DNA of 64,000 nt, taken from Geomicrobium halophilum (GTDB lineage Bacteria > Bacillota > Bacilli > Bacillales > Marinococcaceae). Under the pieces are notes generated by a model. The model saw only the letters and a list, made by a program, of their open reading frames with translations. It was not told where the DNA came from and did no database searches. Of this stretch, positions 1-9,096 are shown one piece after another (the first letter of the stretch is position 1; each line of letters starts with the position of its first letter). A program made the position numbers and the translations under genes. The stretch is taken from assembly GCF_014207655.1 (NCBI RefSeq), contig NZ_JACHHJ010000002.1, positions 404,185 to 468,184 on the forward strand. The letters are read 5' to 3'.

Positions 1-1127
1 TGCCCTTTCACCCCCTTTCCAACAGCCATATCCCTGCCATTGAATTAGCAGAAAAGCTCAATCAATGGCTAAGAGGTGATTATCGTATTTTCTTTTCAAA
101 TAGTGGTTCGGAAGCAAACGAGACCGCATTTAAAATTGCCAGGCAATATCATTATCAAAATGGAGAACCTGGGCGATTTAAATTTATATCCCGGTATCGG
201 GGTTATCACGGAAATACACTTGGAGCTCTAGCGGCGACAGGGCAAGCTCAGCGTAAGTATCGTTATGAGCCACTTCCTCCTGGTTTTATCCATGTCCATG
301 CACCTGATGAGTACAGAGTTCCTTCTGGGCAAACATTTGAGGAATGGAGTCAGGAATGTGCAAAAATGATGGAAGATACCATCCTTTGGGAGCGCCCCGA
401 AACTGTTGCTGGCGTTATTATGGAACCGATCATCACTGGCGGTGGTATTCTTATCCCTCATCCCTCTTACGTTCATGCAGTTGAAGAAATTTGCAAAAAA
501 TATGGTATTCTTTTGATTAATGACGAGGTGATTTGTGGGTTCGGACGTACGGGGGAAAATTTCGGTTATCAAAATTATGGGATTGAACCGGACATTGTAA
601 CGATGGCAAAAGGAATTACTAGTGGTTATTTACCATTAGCTGCAACGGCTGTGAAACAAGAACTGTATGAACCTTTTAAAAAGGAGGAAGAAAGTGATCA
701 CTTTAGACAAGTGAACACTTTTGGCGGTAATCCTGCTGCTTGTAAGTTGGCGATTAAAAATCTGGAAATTATAGAAGAGGAGAACCTTGTTGCTCGTTCT
801 AAAGATTTAGGTGCCAAGATCAGGGAAGGGATTGCCCACTTGGAGAGCTACCCCAACATTGGAAATATACGTCAGAAAGGCTTGCTTATAGGGATTGAGC
901 TCGTCAATGATAAAGGAACGAAAGAACCTATTTCTCAGGAAGCGATTGGAAGCATTATAGCCCAGTGTAAATCGAGAGGGTTAATCATAGGAAAAAATGC
1001 AGACACTGTTGCCGGTTACAGTAATATATTAACGTTAGCTCCTCCTTTGAGTATGACGGATGACGATTGCCATATGATTATTCAGACTTTGCAAGAGGTT
1101 CTACAGGGATCAGTTTATCATCCATAG
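1..1127 (+). CDS. Class-III (omega) aminotransferase, 5' end outside window
   Basis: PLP-dependent class-III aminotransferase. The reading frame is open to the first base, so the N-terminus is missing. Visible family marks are the PLP-phosphate region FSNSGSEANE near base 100, the acidic INDEV motif near base 519, and the Schiff-base lysine in MAKGITSG (codon about 609-611). The C-terminal domain is complete. It belongs to the branch annotated as taurine-, beta-alanine- or omega-amino-acid:pyruvate aminotransferases; substrate cannot be fixed from sequence. The pyrimidine-degradation genes and alanine dehydrogenase downstream suggest beta-alanine (or beta-aminoisobutyrate):pyruvate transamination, which is inference. 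It lies 22 bp before the next gene, probably in one operon. Confidence 0.88.
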   Translation, partial: PFHPLSNSHIPAIELAEKLNQWLRGDYRIFFSNSGSEANETAFKIARQYHYQNGEPGRFKFISRYRGYHGNTLGALAATGQAQRKYRYEPLPPGFIHVHAPDEYRVPSGQTFEEWSQECAKMMEDTILWERPETVAGVIMEPIITGGGILIPHPSYVHAVEEICKKYGILLINDEVICGFGRTGENFGYQNYGIEPDIVTMAKGITSGYLPLAATAVKQELYEPFKKEEESDHFRQVNTFGGNPAACKLAIKNLEIIEEENLVARSKDLGAKIREGIAHLESYPNIGNIRQKGLLIGIELVNDKGTKEPISQEAIGSIIAQCKSRGLIIGKNADTVAGYSNILTLAPPLSMTDDDCHMIIQTLQEVLQGSVYHP

Positions 1128-1149
1128 AGTCTTAGAAAGGAGAATCACT

Positions 1150-1371
1150 TTGATAAGCTCCAAGAGTCGTTTCTTCCTTATCTCAGCTACCGTGGTTGGC
1201 TTAGCAATGCTGGAGAGCCCAATAATTTTATTGGCCAATAGAATTGAACCAACTATTTTCGGCCTCCCTTTTCTAATAGCATGGGTCCTTATTTGGTGGA
1301 GTTTTTGTACGATTATCTTTTTTATTGCTTATAAACTTAATTGGGGTAGAGGTAAAAAGCATATACCCTGA
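1150..1371 (+). CDS. Small two-helix membrane protein, DUF3311-like, partner of SSS symporter
   Basis: A 73-residue protein starting at TTG 1150, preceded by a good ribosome binding site (GAAAGGAG). It has two hydrophobic segments, roughly residues 8-29 and 37-62, and a basic C-terminal tail (WGRGKKH). Size, topology and position directly before an SSS-family symporter match the DUF3311 family, which accompanies sodium:solute symporters such as Bacillus YhjB with YhjC. Probable role is assembly or stability of the adjacent transporter; that role is inference. Only 23 bp separate it from the symporter. Confidence 0.75.
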   Translation: MISSKSRFFLISATVVGLAMLESPIILLANRIEPTIFGLPFLIAWVLIWWSFCTIIFFIAYKLNWGRGKKHIP

Positions 1372-1394
1372 GAAATAGAAAAGGAGGTGAGTCT

Positions 1395-2903
1395 GTGATT
1401 GCTGGTGTTGTTATCATCTTATTATTTATGATAATCCCTCTTTTCATCGGATTTTACGCTGCTTCAAGGGCTAAATCTTCAAGTGCCGATTACTTTATCC
1501 AAGGAAGAGGAATGGGATCTGTTGCTACATTTTTCACTGTTTCAGCTACGTGGTGGAGTGCGTTTGCTTTTTTGGGATCAAACGCTTCTTTTTATACAGA
1601 AGGGCCCATTTATTTAACGGCATTTGCCTGGAATATATTATTTGGGTTTTTATATTTTATTGTGGGCAAAAGGATTTGGTATTTAGGAAAAAAATTTAAT
1701 TACATCACCCCTTCTGATATGCTTGGTGATTTCTATAATAATGAAAAAGTTCGAATTCTAGTTGGTCTAGTGGTCATCATTTTTACAATTCCATATTTAC
1801 AGATTCAGTTAACCGGAGGGGCTTACCTTATTGAAGTTGCTTCTGGAGGTATAATCCCTTTTTGGCTAGCTGCACTTATGTTTTATGTAGTGATCCTTGT
1901 ATATGTATGGGTCGGGGGGATTAGAGCAGTCGCATGGACAGATATTGTGTATGGAGCAGTATTATTATTTGGCCTTCTTTTTGCTGGTATTTATCTTTCG
2001 GGAATCGTTGGTGGACCTACTGCGATGTTTGAACAACTTCAACAATACAATCCGGATCATCTTACCTTGCCTGGGCCTGATGGGGAGTCGGGCTATGCTG
2101 CATGGATATCCTTATGTTTTATTACAGCTATCGGTGCTCTGATGGGCCCTCAACTATGGCTCCGTATGTATGCCGTTAAAAATGGACAATTATTTAATTT
2201 AATGCCTTTTTTACTATCAGTAATTGCATTCACATATATTGGTTCTTTACTCGTAAGCTGGACGGCCGTATTAGTGATGCCGGGGGTGGAGAATGCTGAT
2301 CAAATTCTTCCTTTAATGCTTGTAGAATATGCTCCGTTTATTATAACTGCTTTAATACTAGCTGCTGGTGCGTCTGCAGCTATGTCAACAGCAAACAGTC
2401 AGATACACGCTGTTTCTACCGTGATGACAAAAGATTTTTATCAACGATACACGAATCCATCTGCCTCACATCATCAATTAATTCAGGTAGGGAGGTACTT
2501 TCTGGTTGTATTTTCTGCTTTAGCCTATTTTTTAGCTCTTTTTGCACCGGGACTATTGGTGACAGTAGGTTTAATTGCTTTTGGAGGTACAGCACAACTT
2601 ATTGTACCGACGATAGGAGCCCTATTTTGGAAAAGATCGAATGCTTATGGTGCGATGACGGGTTTATTAGGTGGGATAGGTATAACTGTCTTATTTACCT
2701 TTGTGCCGGGTTTCGTTAGTCCATTAGGTCTTGATCCAGCAATGTGGGGTCTTGTCGTAAATGCTACCCTTTTTGTCGCAGTAAGTCTCAGCACTGCACC
2801 ACGTAACCAAGAGGTCGTTAACAGATTTGAAGAAGCCCTTTTTGATTTCAGAGATTATGAAGCTGGAGGAATAGAAGAACAAAAGTACTTCAAATCAAGT
2901 TGA
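1395..2903 (+). CDS. Sodium:solute symporter (SSS family)
   Basis: A 502-residue integral membrane protein with about 13 hydrophobic segments, typical of the SSS family (PutP/PanF/SGLT fold). GTG start at 1395 follows AAGGAGGTGAG. Family features include the N-terminal SSADYFIQGRGMGS region and the MSTANSQIHAVSTVMTKDFY stretch typical of the cytoplasmic loop after TM8. It probably imports an organic solute with Na+; the substrate is not readable from sequence. It forms a pair with the preceding DUF3311-like protein and is followed by an M20 peptidase whose start is 45 bp downstream, so the imported compound may be an amide or acylated amino compound hydrolysed by that enzyme (inference). Confidence 0.87.
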   Translation: MIAGVVIILLFMIIPLFIGFYAASRAKSSSADYFIQGRGMGSVATFFTVSATWWSAFAFLGSNASFYTEGPIYLTAFAWNILFGFLYFIVGKRIWYLGKKFNYITPSDMLGDFYNNEKVRILVGLVVIIFTIPYLQIQLTGGAYLIEVASGGIIPFWLAALMFYVVILVYVWVGGIRAVAWTDIVYGAVLLFGLLFAGIYLSGIVGGPTAMFEQLQQYNPDHLTLPGPDGESGYAAWISLCFITAIGALMGPQLWLRMYAVKNGQLFNLMPFLLSVIAFTYIGSLLVSWTAVLVMPGVENADQILPLMLVEYAPFIITALILAAGASAAMSTANSQIHAVSTVMTKDFYQRYTNPSASHHQLIQVGRYFLVVFSALAYFLALFAPGLLVTVGLIAFGGTAQLIVPTIGALFWKRSNAYGAMTGLLGGIGITVLFTFVPGFVSPLGLDPAMWGLVVNATLFVAVSLSTAPRNQEVVNRFEEALFDFRDYEAGGIEEQKYFKSS

Positions 2904-2947
2904 TATTGGTTAAATATTATTTTAGAAGGCAATGGAGGAGAACTATT

Positions 2948-4102
2948 ATGGCAGAATATCACGAAGCGATTCAGCTTGCACAGAAACTTGTCCAAATTCC
3001 TTCCGAAAATCCAACAGGAAATGAAGACTCTTGCTCAAGATTCGTTGAAAATTGGTTCTCTGGACTAGAAAATGTCAAGGTAACCACCCAAATGGTTGAG
3101 CCGGGACGAACGAATGTGATCGCAAAATATAAAAGTGGTTCTCAAAACTTAGCTCCTCTTGTGATCATTGGTCATATGGACACAGTACCCGTAGAAGGGA
3201 CTTGGTCGAAAGATCCTTTTGGTGGTGAAATTGAAAACGGGAAGCTATATGGCCGAGGTTCCTGTGATATGAAAAGTGGGCTCGCTTCAGCAATGGTTAC
3301 TCTCAAAGAAGTTTCTCAGAAGGAAGTTAAATTAAAACGAGATTTGTTCGTAATTGCGAGCATCGATGAAGAGGGTCCTTATATGAAAGGTTCAGTAGCT
3401 CTGGTAGAAGAAGGTCTAATCCCGGAAAATGCTCACCTCATCGCTACGGAGCCCACAAATTTAACGCTCTCTACTGTACACAAAGGCACGATCTGGTATG
3501 AGATTAATATTCAAGGAAAAAGCGCTCATGGGGGAAACGCTCACTTAGGTGCAGACGCAGGTCACGCTGCGGCTGAAGTTATTACACGACTTAAAAAGCA
3601 AGTAAATAATCTTCCATACAATCATGAGATTTTTGGTCGTCCTGCAATTTCGGTTGGAATAATTCAAGGTGGGCAAAAAACGAACATGGTGACCGGCTCA
3701 GTTCGTATAGAGTTAGATTTTCGTTTAGTTCCTCCAATGACGAAAGAAGAAGCCAATGACATTGTCCGAGAAGCAGTTAAACAGGGATGCAGAGAGGTAA
3801 CAGGCACTTCTGCAGAAGTCAAACATTATGGTTGGGAACGTCCTCCTTTAGAATCATCGCCGGATACTCCACTTATCCAAGCAACTGAGAAAGGGTATAT
3901 GGAAGTTATGGGAGAAGATATTAAAAATAGTGGTTTTCCAGCATATACCGATGTATCAATGATCGGTCTAAAGACTGGTAATAGAAACCTTATAGTTTTT
4001 GGGCCGGGTCATCTTGATCAAGCCCATGCCATTGACGAATTTGTAGATATCCAGCAGATTGAGCAATGTACCAATGTTCTTTTTAAGGTGGTTCAGAATT
4101 AA
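2948..4102 (+). CDS. M20-family metallopeptidase (ArgE/DapE-type deacylase)
   Basis: A 384-residue cytoplasmic zinc hydrolase. I chose ATG 2948 because GGAGG lies just upstream and the family N-terminus begins there; an upstream start at 2900 would overlap the symporter. Metal ligands are recognisable: H76 and D78 in GHMDT, D107 in GRGSCDMK, the E141/E142 pair in SIDEEG and a late histidine in GPGHLDQAHA. The insertion domain with KGKSAHGG-type residues binds substrate. The family includes acetylornithine deacetylase, succinyl-diaminopimelate desuccinylase and many amidases. The exact substrate is unknown; the neighbouring symporters suggest catabolic use of an imported acylated compound. Confidence 0.85.
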   Translation: MAEYHEAIQLAQKLVQIPSENPTGNEDSCSRFVENWFSGLENVKVTTQMVEPGRTNVIAKYKSGSQNLAPLVIIGHMDTVPVEGTWSKDPFGGEIENGKLYGRGSCDMKSGLASAMVTLKEVSQKEVKLKRDLFVIASIDEEGPYMKGSVALVEEGLIPENAHLIATEPTNLTLSTVHKGTIWYEINIQGKSAHGGNAHLGADAGHAAAEVITRLKKQVNNLPYNHEIFGRPAISVGIIQGGQKTNMVTGSVRIELDFRLVPPMTKEEANDIVREAVKQGCREVTGTSAEVKHYGWERPPLESSPDTPLIQATEKGYMEVMGEDIKNSGFPAYTDVSMIGLKTGNRNLIVFGPGHLDQAHAIDEFVDIQQIEQCTNVLFKVVQN

Positions 4103-4122
4103 GTGATTTAAAGGGGGCAAAA

Positions 4123-4269
4123 ATGTTTAATTTACCGGTAGAAACCACCTGGTTGATGCTACCGTGGCCGTTTATTTGGATAACGTTAGCTTTGGTTATG
4201 TTCTTTAAATTTAGGCGAGATGATAAGCTCGAAGAGCAATGGGAAAATGGTGAAAATGAAAGGGGTTGA
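4123..4269 (+). CDS. Tiny single-pass membrane protein preceding second symporter
   Basis: A 48-residue ORF starting ATG 4123 after AAAGGGGGC. It has one hydrophobic stretch (about residues 10-29, Trp/Pro-rich start) followed by a positively then negatively charged tail (FRRDDKLEEQWENGENE). It ends at 4269, six bases before the likely start of the next symporter, whose alternative start overlaps its stop. The arrangement parallels the DUF3311/symporter pair just upstream and resembles the small accessory proteins seen with other SSS transporters. I infer an accessory subunit; no homologue is recognised with certainty. Confidence 0.65.
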   Translation: MFNLPVETTWLMLPWPFIWITLALVMFFKFRRDDKLEEQWENGENERG

Positions 4270-4274
4270 GGCTA

Positions 4275-5864
4275 GTGAATCTGGATATTACAATATTTTT
4301 TATTTATTTACTTGGGATGCTAGCAATCGGATTGTATTTTACCAGACGAGCTTCAACTTCCGTAGATCATTATTTGCTAGGAAATCGTAAAATAGGAGCT
4401 CCTGTAACAGCTGTAAGTATGCAGAGCACCTCAATGAGTGGTTTCATGTTTATGGGGGGACCTGCACAGGCATTTCAAGAAGGTTGGCATGCCTTATGGT
4501 ACGCAATAGGGGATGCAGGAGGCTCTATTGTCAATTTATCGGTGTTAGGAAAACGCATGAGGCGACTATCCCAACTAATCGGAGCTTTATCCCCGATTGA
4601 ATATCTAGAGAAACGATACGAAAGCGCTAGTGTACGTGTTGTGGGGTCAGTTATAGCCATCATATTTTTGTTCGCTTATGCTTTTGCTCAATTTATTGCT
4701 GCTGGTAAAGCTTTAGAGTCTTTATCAGGTTTTTCATATGAATTAGCCCTCATCATCGGTGTAGGTGTGATTATCATTTATACCGTTGCCGGCGGTTATC
4801 TAGCTGTTGCGGTAAGTGGTTTTATCCAAGGGATTATTATGCTCATAGGTGTTACAGCTATTGGGGTGATGGCCATTCCGTACGTAGGAGGCATTTCAGG
4901 GTTAAATGAATCCCTTAGGGCTATTGATCCTACGTACTTAAGTATTTGGGGAAGAGATTTAATTTATTACGGTCAATGGGGAGTGATTTTAGGCGCAGTT
5001 TTAATTTATGCCATCGGTTATATGGGTCTTCCCCATGTGACTGTAAGACATATGTCAATGCAGAGCCCAAAAACGGTAAAAAATGCAATCATCTGGTCAG
5101 CAGCTTTCAATCAATTATTTACTTTTACCCCTTATATATTAGGGTTGTCTGCGATTGTTTTATTACCTACGATATCTGACCCTGAAATGGTTATACCAGA
5201 ATTAGCATATACGTTCTTCCCTGGTGTTTTAGCTGCTTTACTGCTTTCAGCCATTATGGCGGCCATTATGTCTACTTGTGATTCTTTACTTATGCAGGCG
5301 GGTACAACTCTTTCGCGTGATGTATATCATCGTTTTATTAATCCCAAGGCCAGTCATAAACAAGTTTTACTGGTGTCTAGGTTGTGTATTCTAGTTGGCG
5401 GAATCATTGGCATTGTTTTGGCGACATATGAGCCTCCGGCGGTATTTACGCTTGTAGTCTTTGCATTTGGTGTATTAGGTAACACTTTTTTAGTGCCGTA
5501 TGTTGCCTCTGTGTATTCGAAGAAGGCCAATAAAGGAGGGGTATTATGTGCCATGATTGGTGGTGCTGGTACGAATATCGTATGGGAGACATTTACCTTA
5601 CAAAATGTTACTGGTTTACATCCATTTTTGGCTGGATTACTCATTTCCATTATCGGCATGGTCATTGGCAATACTTTTGGGCGTACTCCTTCACCACCCA
5701 TTTTAGAGTCTTTTGAACTTGCCAAGTATAATCATAGAATCCCGAAGAACCTTGAAAAAGGCATTTCCGATGACATTGCACCTGAAGCGAAAAATATCTC
5801 ACGATTTATAAATTCTTCTTTCAGGCCTAGGTCTCGAGGGGAGGCAAAGATACTTGAGGAATAA
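4275..5864 (+). CDS. Sodium:solute symporter (SSS family), second copy
   Basis: About 529 residues with roughly 13 transmembrane segments. GTG 4275 is preferred over TTG 4266 because AAAGGGG lies nine bases before it, whereas the TTG would sit directly on the Shine-Dalgarno. SSS hallmarks are VDHYLLGNRKIG near residue 27, the AVSMQSTSMSGFMFMG stretch of TM2, and MSTCDSLLMQAGTTLSRD after TM8. It is divergent from the symporter at 1395, so the two likely carry different substrates. Paired with the 48-residue protein upstream; its 3' end overlaps the next gene by 11 bases, implying translational coupling. Confidence 0.87.
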   Translation: MNLDITIFFIYLLGMLAIGLYFTRRASTSVDHYLLGNRKIGAPVTAVSMQSTSMSGFMFMGGPAQAFQEGWHALWYAIGDAGGSIVNLSVLGKRMRRLSQLIGALSPIEYLEKRYESASVRVVGSVIAIIFLFAYAFAQFIAAGKALESLSGFSYELALIIGVGVIIIYTVAGGYLAVAVSGFIQGIIMLIGVTAIGVMAIPYVGGISGLNESLRAIDPTYLSIWGRDLIYYGQWGVILGAVLIYAIGYMGLPHVTVRHMSMQSPKTVKNAIIWSAAFNQLFTFTPYILGLSAIVLLPTISDPEMVIPELAYTFFPGVLAALLLSAIMAAIMSTCDSLLMQAGTTLSRDVYHRFINPKASHKQVLLVSRLCILVGGIIGIVLATYEPPAVFTLVVFAFGVLGNTFLVPYVASVYSKKANKGGVLCAMIGGAGTNIVWETFTLQNVTGLHPFLAGLLISIIGMVIGNTFGRTPSPPILESFELAKYNHRIPKNLEKGISDDIAPEAKNISRFINSSFRPRSRGEAKILEE

Positions 5865-6342
5865 AGTGTTAGCCCAATCTATTACGTTTACAGAGGAAAA
5901 ACTTAAATCAAGTCTTAAGAAAATACAGTCAAATATAAATTTTGCCGTCCATAGTGTGATTTATTATCCTTATCATTTTTTCCATTATGATGTTAAGGCT
6001 AAGCGAATTTTTCTACCCAAGAATGAAGAGGTGGGGTGCACGGTAGAGCCTGTTAGTGGTATAGGATCGCTTATTGATTACACCCCAAAGCTAAGTTCTG
6101 TAGAAATTTCGATAGAAAAACAAGTTCCTCAAACATATACCCTTGAAGAATGCCGAACGATCTCTGAATCATTTATCTATCAATCTATATCTTTAAAAAT
6201 GAAAATGTTATCTATTTCCGAGTTAATATTTAAATATCATGAATTCTTTTATCGGCCGTATTGGGTTGTGACCAGTAATAATCCAAAAGAAGTACCTGAT
6301 TTTATTGTGGATGCTGTTACAGGCCAATATCATCCACTTTAA
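5854..6342 (+). CDS. Hypothetical protein, 162 aa, coupled to symporter
   Basis: Starts at TTG 5854 within the end of the symporter gene, nine bases after GGGGAGG; a GTG at 5866 is an alternative. Soluble by composition, no signal peptide or transmembrane helix. It contains an aromatic N-terminal section (YYPYHFFHYD), a central segment rich in beta-forming residues, and ends FIVDAVTGQYHPL, which loosely recalls the C-terminal strand of PepSY-like domains. I do not recognise the family. Tight overlap with the symporter suggests it supports transport or sensing of the same solute. Confidence 0.6.
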   Translation: MRNKVLAQSITFTEEKLKSSLKKIQSNINFAVHSVIYYPYHFFHYDVKAKRIFLPKNEEVGCTVEPVSGIGSLIDYTPKLSSVEISIEKQVPQTYTLEECRTISESFIYQSISLKMKMLSISELIFKYHEFFYRPYWVVTSNNPKEVPDFIVDAVTGQYHPL

Positions 6343-6373
6343 TTTTATTTAAACTGTATAGGAGGCGGTCGTA

Positions 6374-7498
6374 GTGAAGATCGGAATTCCAAAAGAAATC
6401 AAGAATAATGAAAATAGAGTTGCGGTAACGCCTGCGGAAGTAATGCAACTTCATCAGGCGGGGCATTTCGTTACAATTGAAGCCGGAGCCGGGATTGACG
6501 CAGGGTTTACTGATGACGAATATGAAAACGCTGGAGCTATTATTAGTGATCGTACAAAAGATATTTGGAACAGTGAAATGGTAATAAAGGTAAAGGAACC
6601 ATTACCCGAGGAATATGAGTACTTGTACGAAGGGTTAATCTTATTCGCGTATTTACATCTTGCGGCAGATGAACGGCTGACAAAAGTTCTCATTGATAAA
6701 AAAGTTGTTGGCATTGCGTACGAAACGATACAGCTAAAGGATGGAAGTCTGCCTCTATTAACCCCCATGAGTGAAGTAGCGGGACGTATCGCTTCACAGA
6801 TTGGTGCTCAGTTTCTAGAGAAAATGAAGGGAGGGCGAGGGATCCTTCTTAGTGGACTGCCTGGAGTTCAACGGGGAAAAGTGTGCATTATTGGAGGAGG
6901 TGTAGTAGGCACAAACGCCGCGAAGATTGCCGTAGGACTTGGAGCAGACGTTACAGTCCTTGATCTTAGCCCAAGAAGGCTCAGGGAATTAGAGAATATT
7001 TTTGGAACCGGAGTACAAACTTTAACATCTAATCACGTGAATATAGCTAGCACAGTTAAAGAAGCAGATCTTGTAATTGGGGCCGTGTTAATTCCGGGAG
7101 CAAAGGCTCCTAAGGTTGTAACAGAAGAGATGGTGAAATCAATGAAAGACGGTGCTGTTATTATTGATGTTGCAATTGACCAAGGCGGAGTGGTAGAAAC
7201 TATTGATACAATCACTACCCATGATGACCCTATCTATTATAGATATGGTGTCGTCCATTATGCAGTGGCAAACATGCCGAGTACTGTTCCGAGAACTTCT
7301 ACCCTTGGCTTGACAAATACCACGATTTCATATGTTTTACAAATCGCTAACAAAGGATATGTAAAAGCTAGTTTAAACGATGTAACGATAAAAAAGGGTA
7401 TGAATACGTTCAATGGATATGTTACGCATAAAGCTGTGGCAGACGCACATGGATATAAATATGTAAACGTCGATGAACTAATGATCGAAAAAGTTTAG
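6374..7498 (+). CDS. ald: Alanine dehydrogenase
   Basis: NAD-dependent interconversion of L-alanine with pyruvate plus ammonium. The 374-residue length and residues match Bacillus Ald: substrate-site K74 in IKVKEP and H95 in AYLHLAADE, and the Rossmann glycine motif [10 protein letters not shown] near residue 176. GTG start 6374 follows AGGAGGCGG. In this operon it would regenerate pyruvate from the alanine formed by a pyruvate-dependent aminotransferase, releasing ammonium; that coupling is inference from gene order. Its last base is 218 bp before the next gene, a stretch with no clear gene or terminator. Confidence 0.95.
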   Translation: MKIGIPKEIKNNENRVAVTPAEVMQLHQAGHFVTIEAGAGIDAGFTDDEYENAGAIISDRTKDIWNSEMVIKVKEPLPEEYEYLYEGLILFAYLHLAADERLTKVLIDKKVVGIAYETIQLKDGSLPLLTPMSEVAGRIASQIGAQFLEKMKGGRGILLSGLPGVQRGKVCIIGGGVVGTNAAKIAVGLGADVTVLDLSPRRLRELENIFGTGVQTLTSNHVNIASTVKEADLVIGAVLIPGAKAPKVVTEEMVKSMKDGAVIIDVAIDQGGVVETIDTITTHDDPIYYRYGVVHYAVANMPSTVPRTSTLGLTNTTISYVLQIANKGYVKASLNDVTIKKGMNTFNGYVTHKAVADAHGYKYVNVDELMIEKV

Positions 7499-7716
7499 AC
7501 AAAATGCCATGGTGCTTTTAAACGGGGCGAAGAAACGGCTAAGGATATCCCATGCTTAGACACTTTGACTGATAAATTTAATGATAAATTAACATTATGT
7601 CAGAAGAGAAGTATAAAGGAACAGTGTAATATTTGATTTAAATACAAAAATCAATAAATTCAAAACAGAAGATCGGTACCGTTGTGGTTTTTTTATTTAA
7701 GAGGGAGTGTAAAAAA

Positions 7717-8952
7717 GTGAAAAATCAGAAATTACTAATTAATGGAGAGAGGTTAAAACACTCGTTAGAGGAATTCGCTGATTTTGGACGGACAGATAAT
7801 AACGGAGTCACACGTTTGGCATTATCGGAGGAAGACCGGCAAGCTAGAGATTACTTTCGTTCCTGCTGCGAAGACCTGGGGATGACAGTAAAAGTTGATG
7901 ATATGGGAAATATGTATGCTACTCTTTTCGGGGTAGAAAACGACAAACCTCCTGTTGTAGTGGGATCTCATTTAGATTCAGTAAAAAAAGGTGGGCGTTT
8001 TGATGGTGCACTCGGTGTATTGGCTGGTTTAGAAGTTGTGCGGACATTGGTGGATCATGATATTAAGCCGGAGGTTCCTGTTATGATTGCCAACATCACA
8101 AACGAAGAAGGGGCTAGATTTGAACCATCTATGATGTCATCTGGGGTTCTTTCAGGTAAGTTCGAGAGATCTGTCATGTTACAAAAAGAAGATTCAGAAG
8201 GAATTACATTTGAAAGAGCATTAAACGGAATAGGATACGAAGGAGAAATACAGAATCGGTTAAATGAAGCCAAGTCCTTTTTGGAATTACACATCGAACA
8301 AGGCCCTGTTCTTGAAAGGGAGGATCTTAAGATTGGTGTGGTGGAATGTGTGGTTGGAATGGTTTGCTATGAAATAGAAGTAATCGGAGAGTCTGATCAT
8401 GCAGGAACTACGCCAATGAATATGCGAAAAGATGCTTTGTTTGCGGCAAATGATTTAATTACTGAAGCGCGTGAGAAATTGAGCAGGCTAGATCATGAGT
8501 TGGTGTATACCATGGGTCGCATGAATATGGTTCCGAACATACACACGGTCATTCCTAAAAAAGTCGTATTTTCACTAGAAGCCAGACATCAAGACCCAGA
8601 AACGATTCAGCAAGTGGAAGAAATTATACATGGTCTTACTCATTCATCCGGAAATGAGGAATGTGAAGTGAAAATCACAAAGCTATGGGGGAGGGATACA
8701 GTATGGTTTGATCAAAGGGTTGTTGATACATTAGAACAATCTGCAACATCATTAGGGTATCCTCACAAAAAAATGGTAAGCGGGGCAGGCCATGATGCTC
8801 AATTTATTGCAAATTATATCCCGTCCGCGATGATATTCGTTCCAAGTGTAAATGGGAGAAGTCATGATGAAGATGAGTTAACTTCATGGGAAGATTGTGA
8901 AAAAGGGGTGAATGTTATATTAGAAGCTGTTTTAGCAATGGCAATAAAGTAA
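7717..8952 (+). CDS. N-carbamoyl amidohydrolase (hydantoinase/carbamoylase family, probable beta-ureidopropionase)
   Basis: A 411-residue M20-type amidase. GTG 7717 is taken as the start because GAGGGAGTG precedes it and it yields the family length; GTG 7684 is less likely. Metal-site motifs are GSHLDSVKKGGRFDG, ITNEEGARF, LHIEQGPVLE and SGAGHDAQF. The family includes N-carbamoyl-L-amino-acid hydrolase, allantoate amidohydrolase and bacterial beta-ureidopropionase. With PreT, PreA and dihydropyrimidinase next to it, hydrolysis of N-carbamoyl-beta-alanine to beta-alanine, CO2 and ammonia is the likely role. Allantoate is less likely because no other ureide genes are present. Confidence 0.88.
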   Translation: MKNQKLLINGERLKHSLEEFADFGRTDNNGVTRLALSEEDRQARDYFRSCCEDLGMTVKVDDMGNMYATLFGVENDKPPVVVGSHLDSVKKGGRFDGALGVLAGLEVVRTLVDHDIKPEVPVMIANITNEEGARFEPSMMSSGVLSGKFERSVMLQKEDSEGITFERALNGIGYEGEIQNRLNEAKSFLELHIEQGPVLEREDLKIGVVECVVGMVCYEIEVIGESDHAGTTPMNMRKDALFAANDLITEAREKLSRLDHELVYTMGRMNMVPNIHTVIPKKVVFSLEARHQDPETIQQVEEIIHGLTHSSGNEECEVKITKLWGRDTVWFDQRVVDTLEQSATSLGYPHKKMVSGAGHDAQFIANYIPSAMIFVPSVNGRSHDEDELTSWEDCEKGVNVILEAVLAMAIK

Positions 8953-8990
8953 GTCCTCAAAAAAAACTATAGGAATTAAATATTTTAAAC

Positions 8991-9011
8991 AATATAAATA
9001 TTATTTATATT
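8991..9011. promoter_or_regulatory. 21-bp perfect A/T palindrome upstream of preT
   Basis: The arms AATATAAATA and TATTTATATT surround a single T, giving a perfect 21-bp dyad in the 144-bp gap before preT. It lies 86 bp before the start codon, where an operator or AT-rich promoter element would be expected. No regulator is identified. Confidence 0.4.
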
Positions 9012-9096
9012 ATCTTAAAAGAAAGCTAACGTAAAAAATAAGACGTTATTCGTCAAAAACTGATCATTATTTTGATAGGAAAGCAGGTGAAATCAT

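Noticed and set aside
7499-7716. Terminator or small RNA between ald and the carbamoyl amidohydrolase gene
   Set aside because: No stable stem with T-run and no convincing promoter pair could be found; left unannotated.
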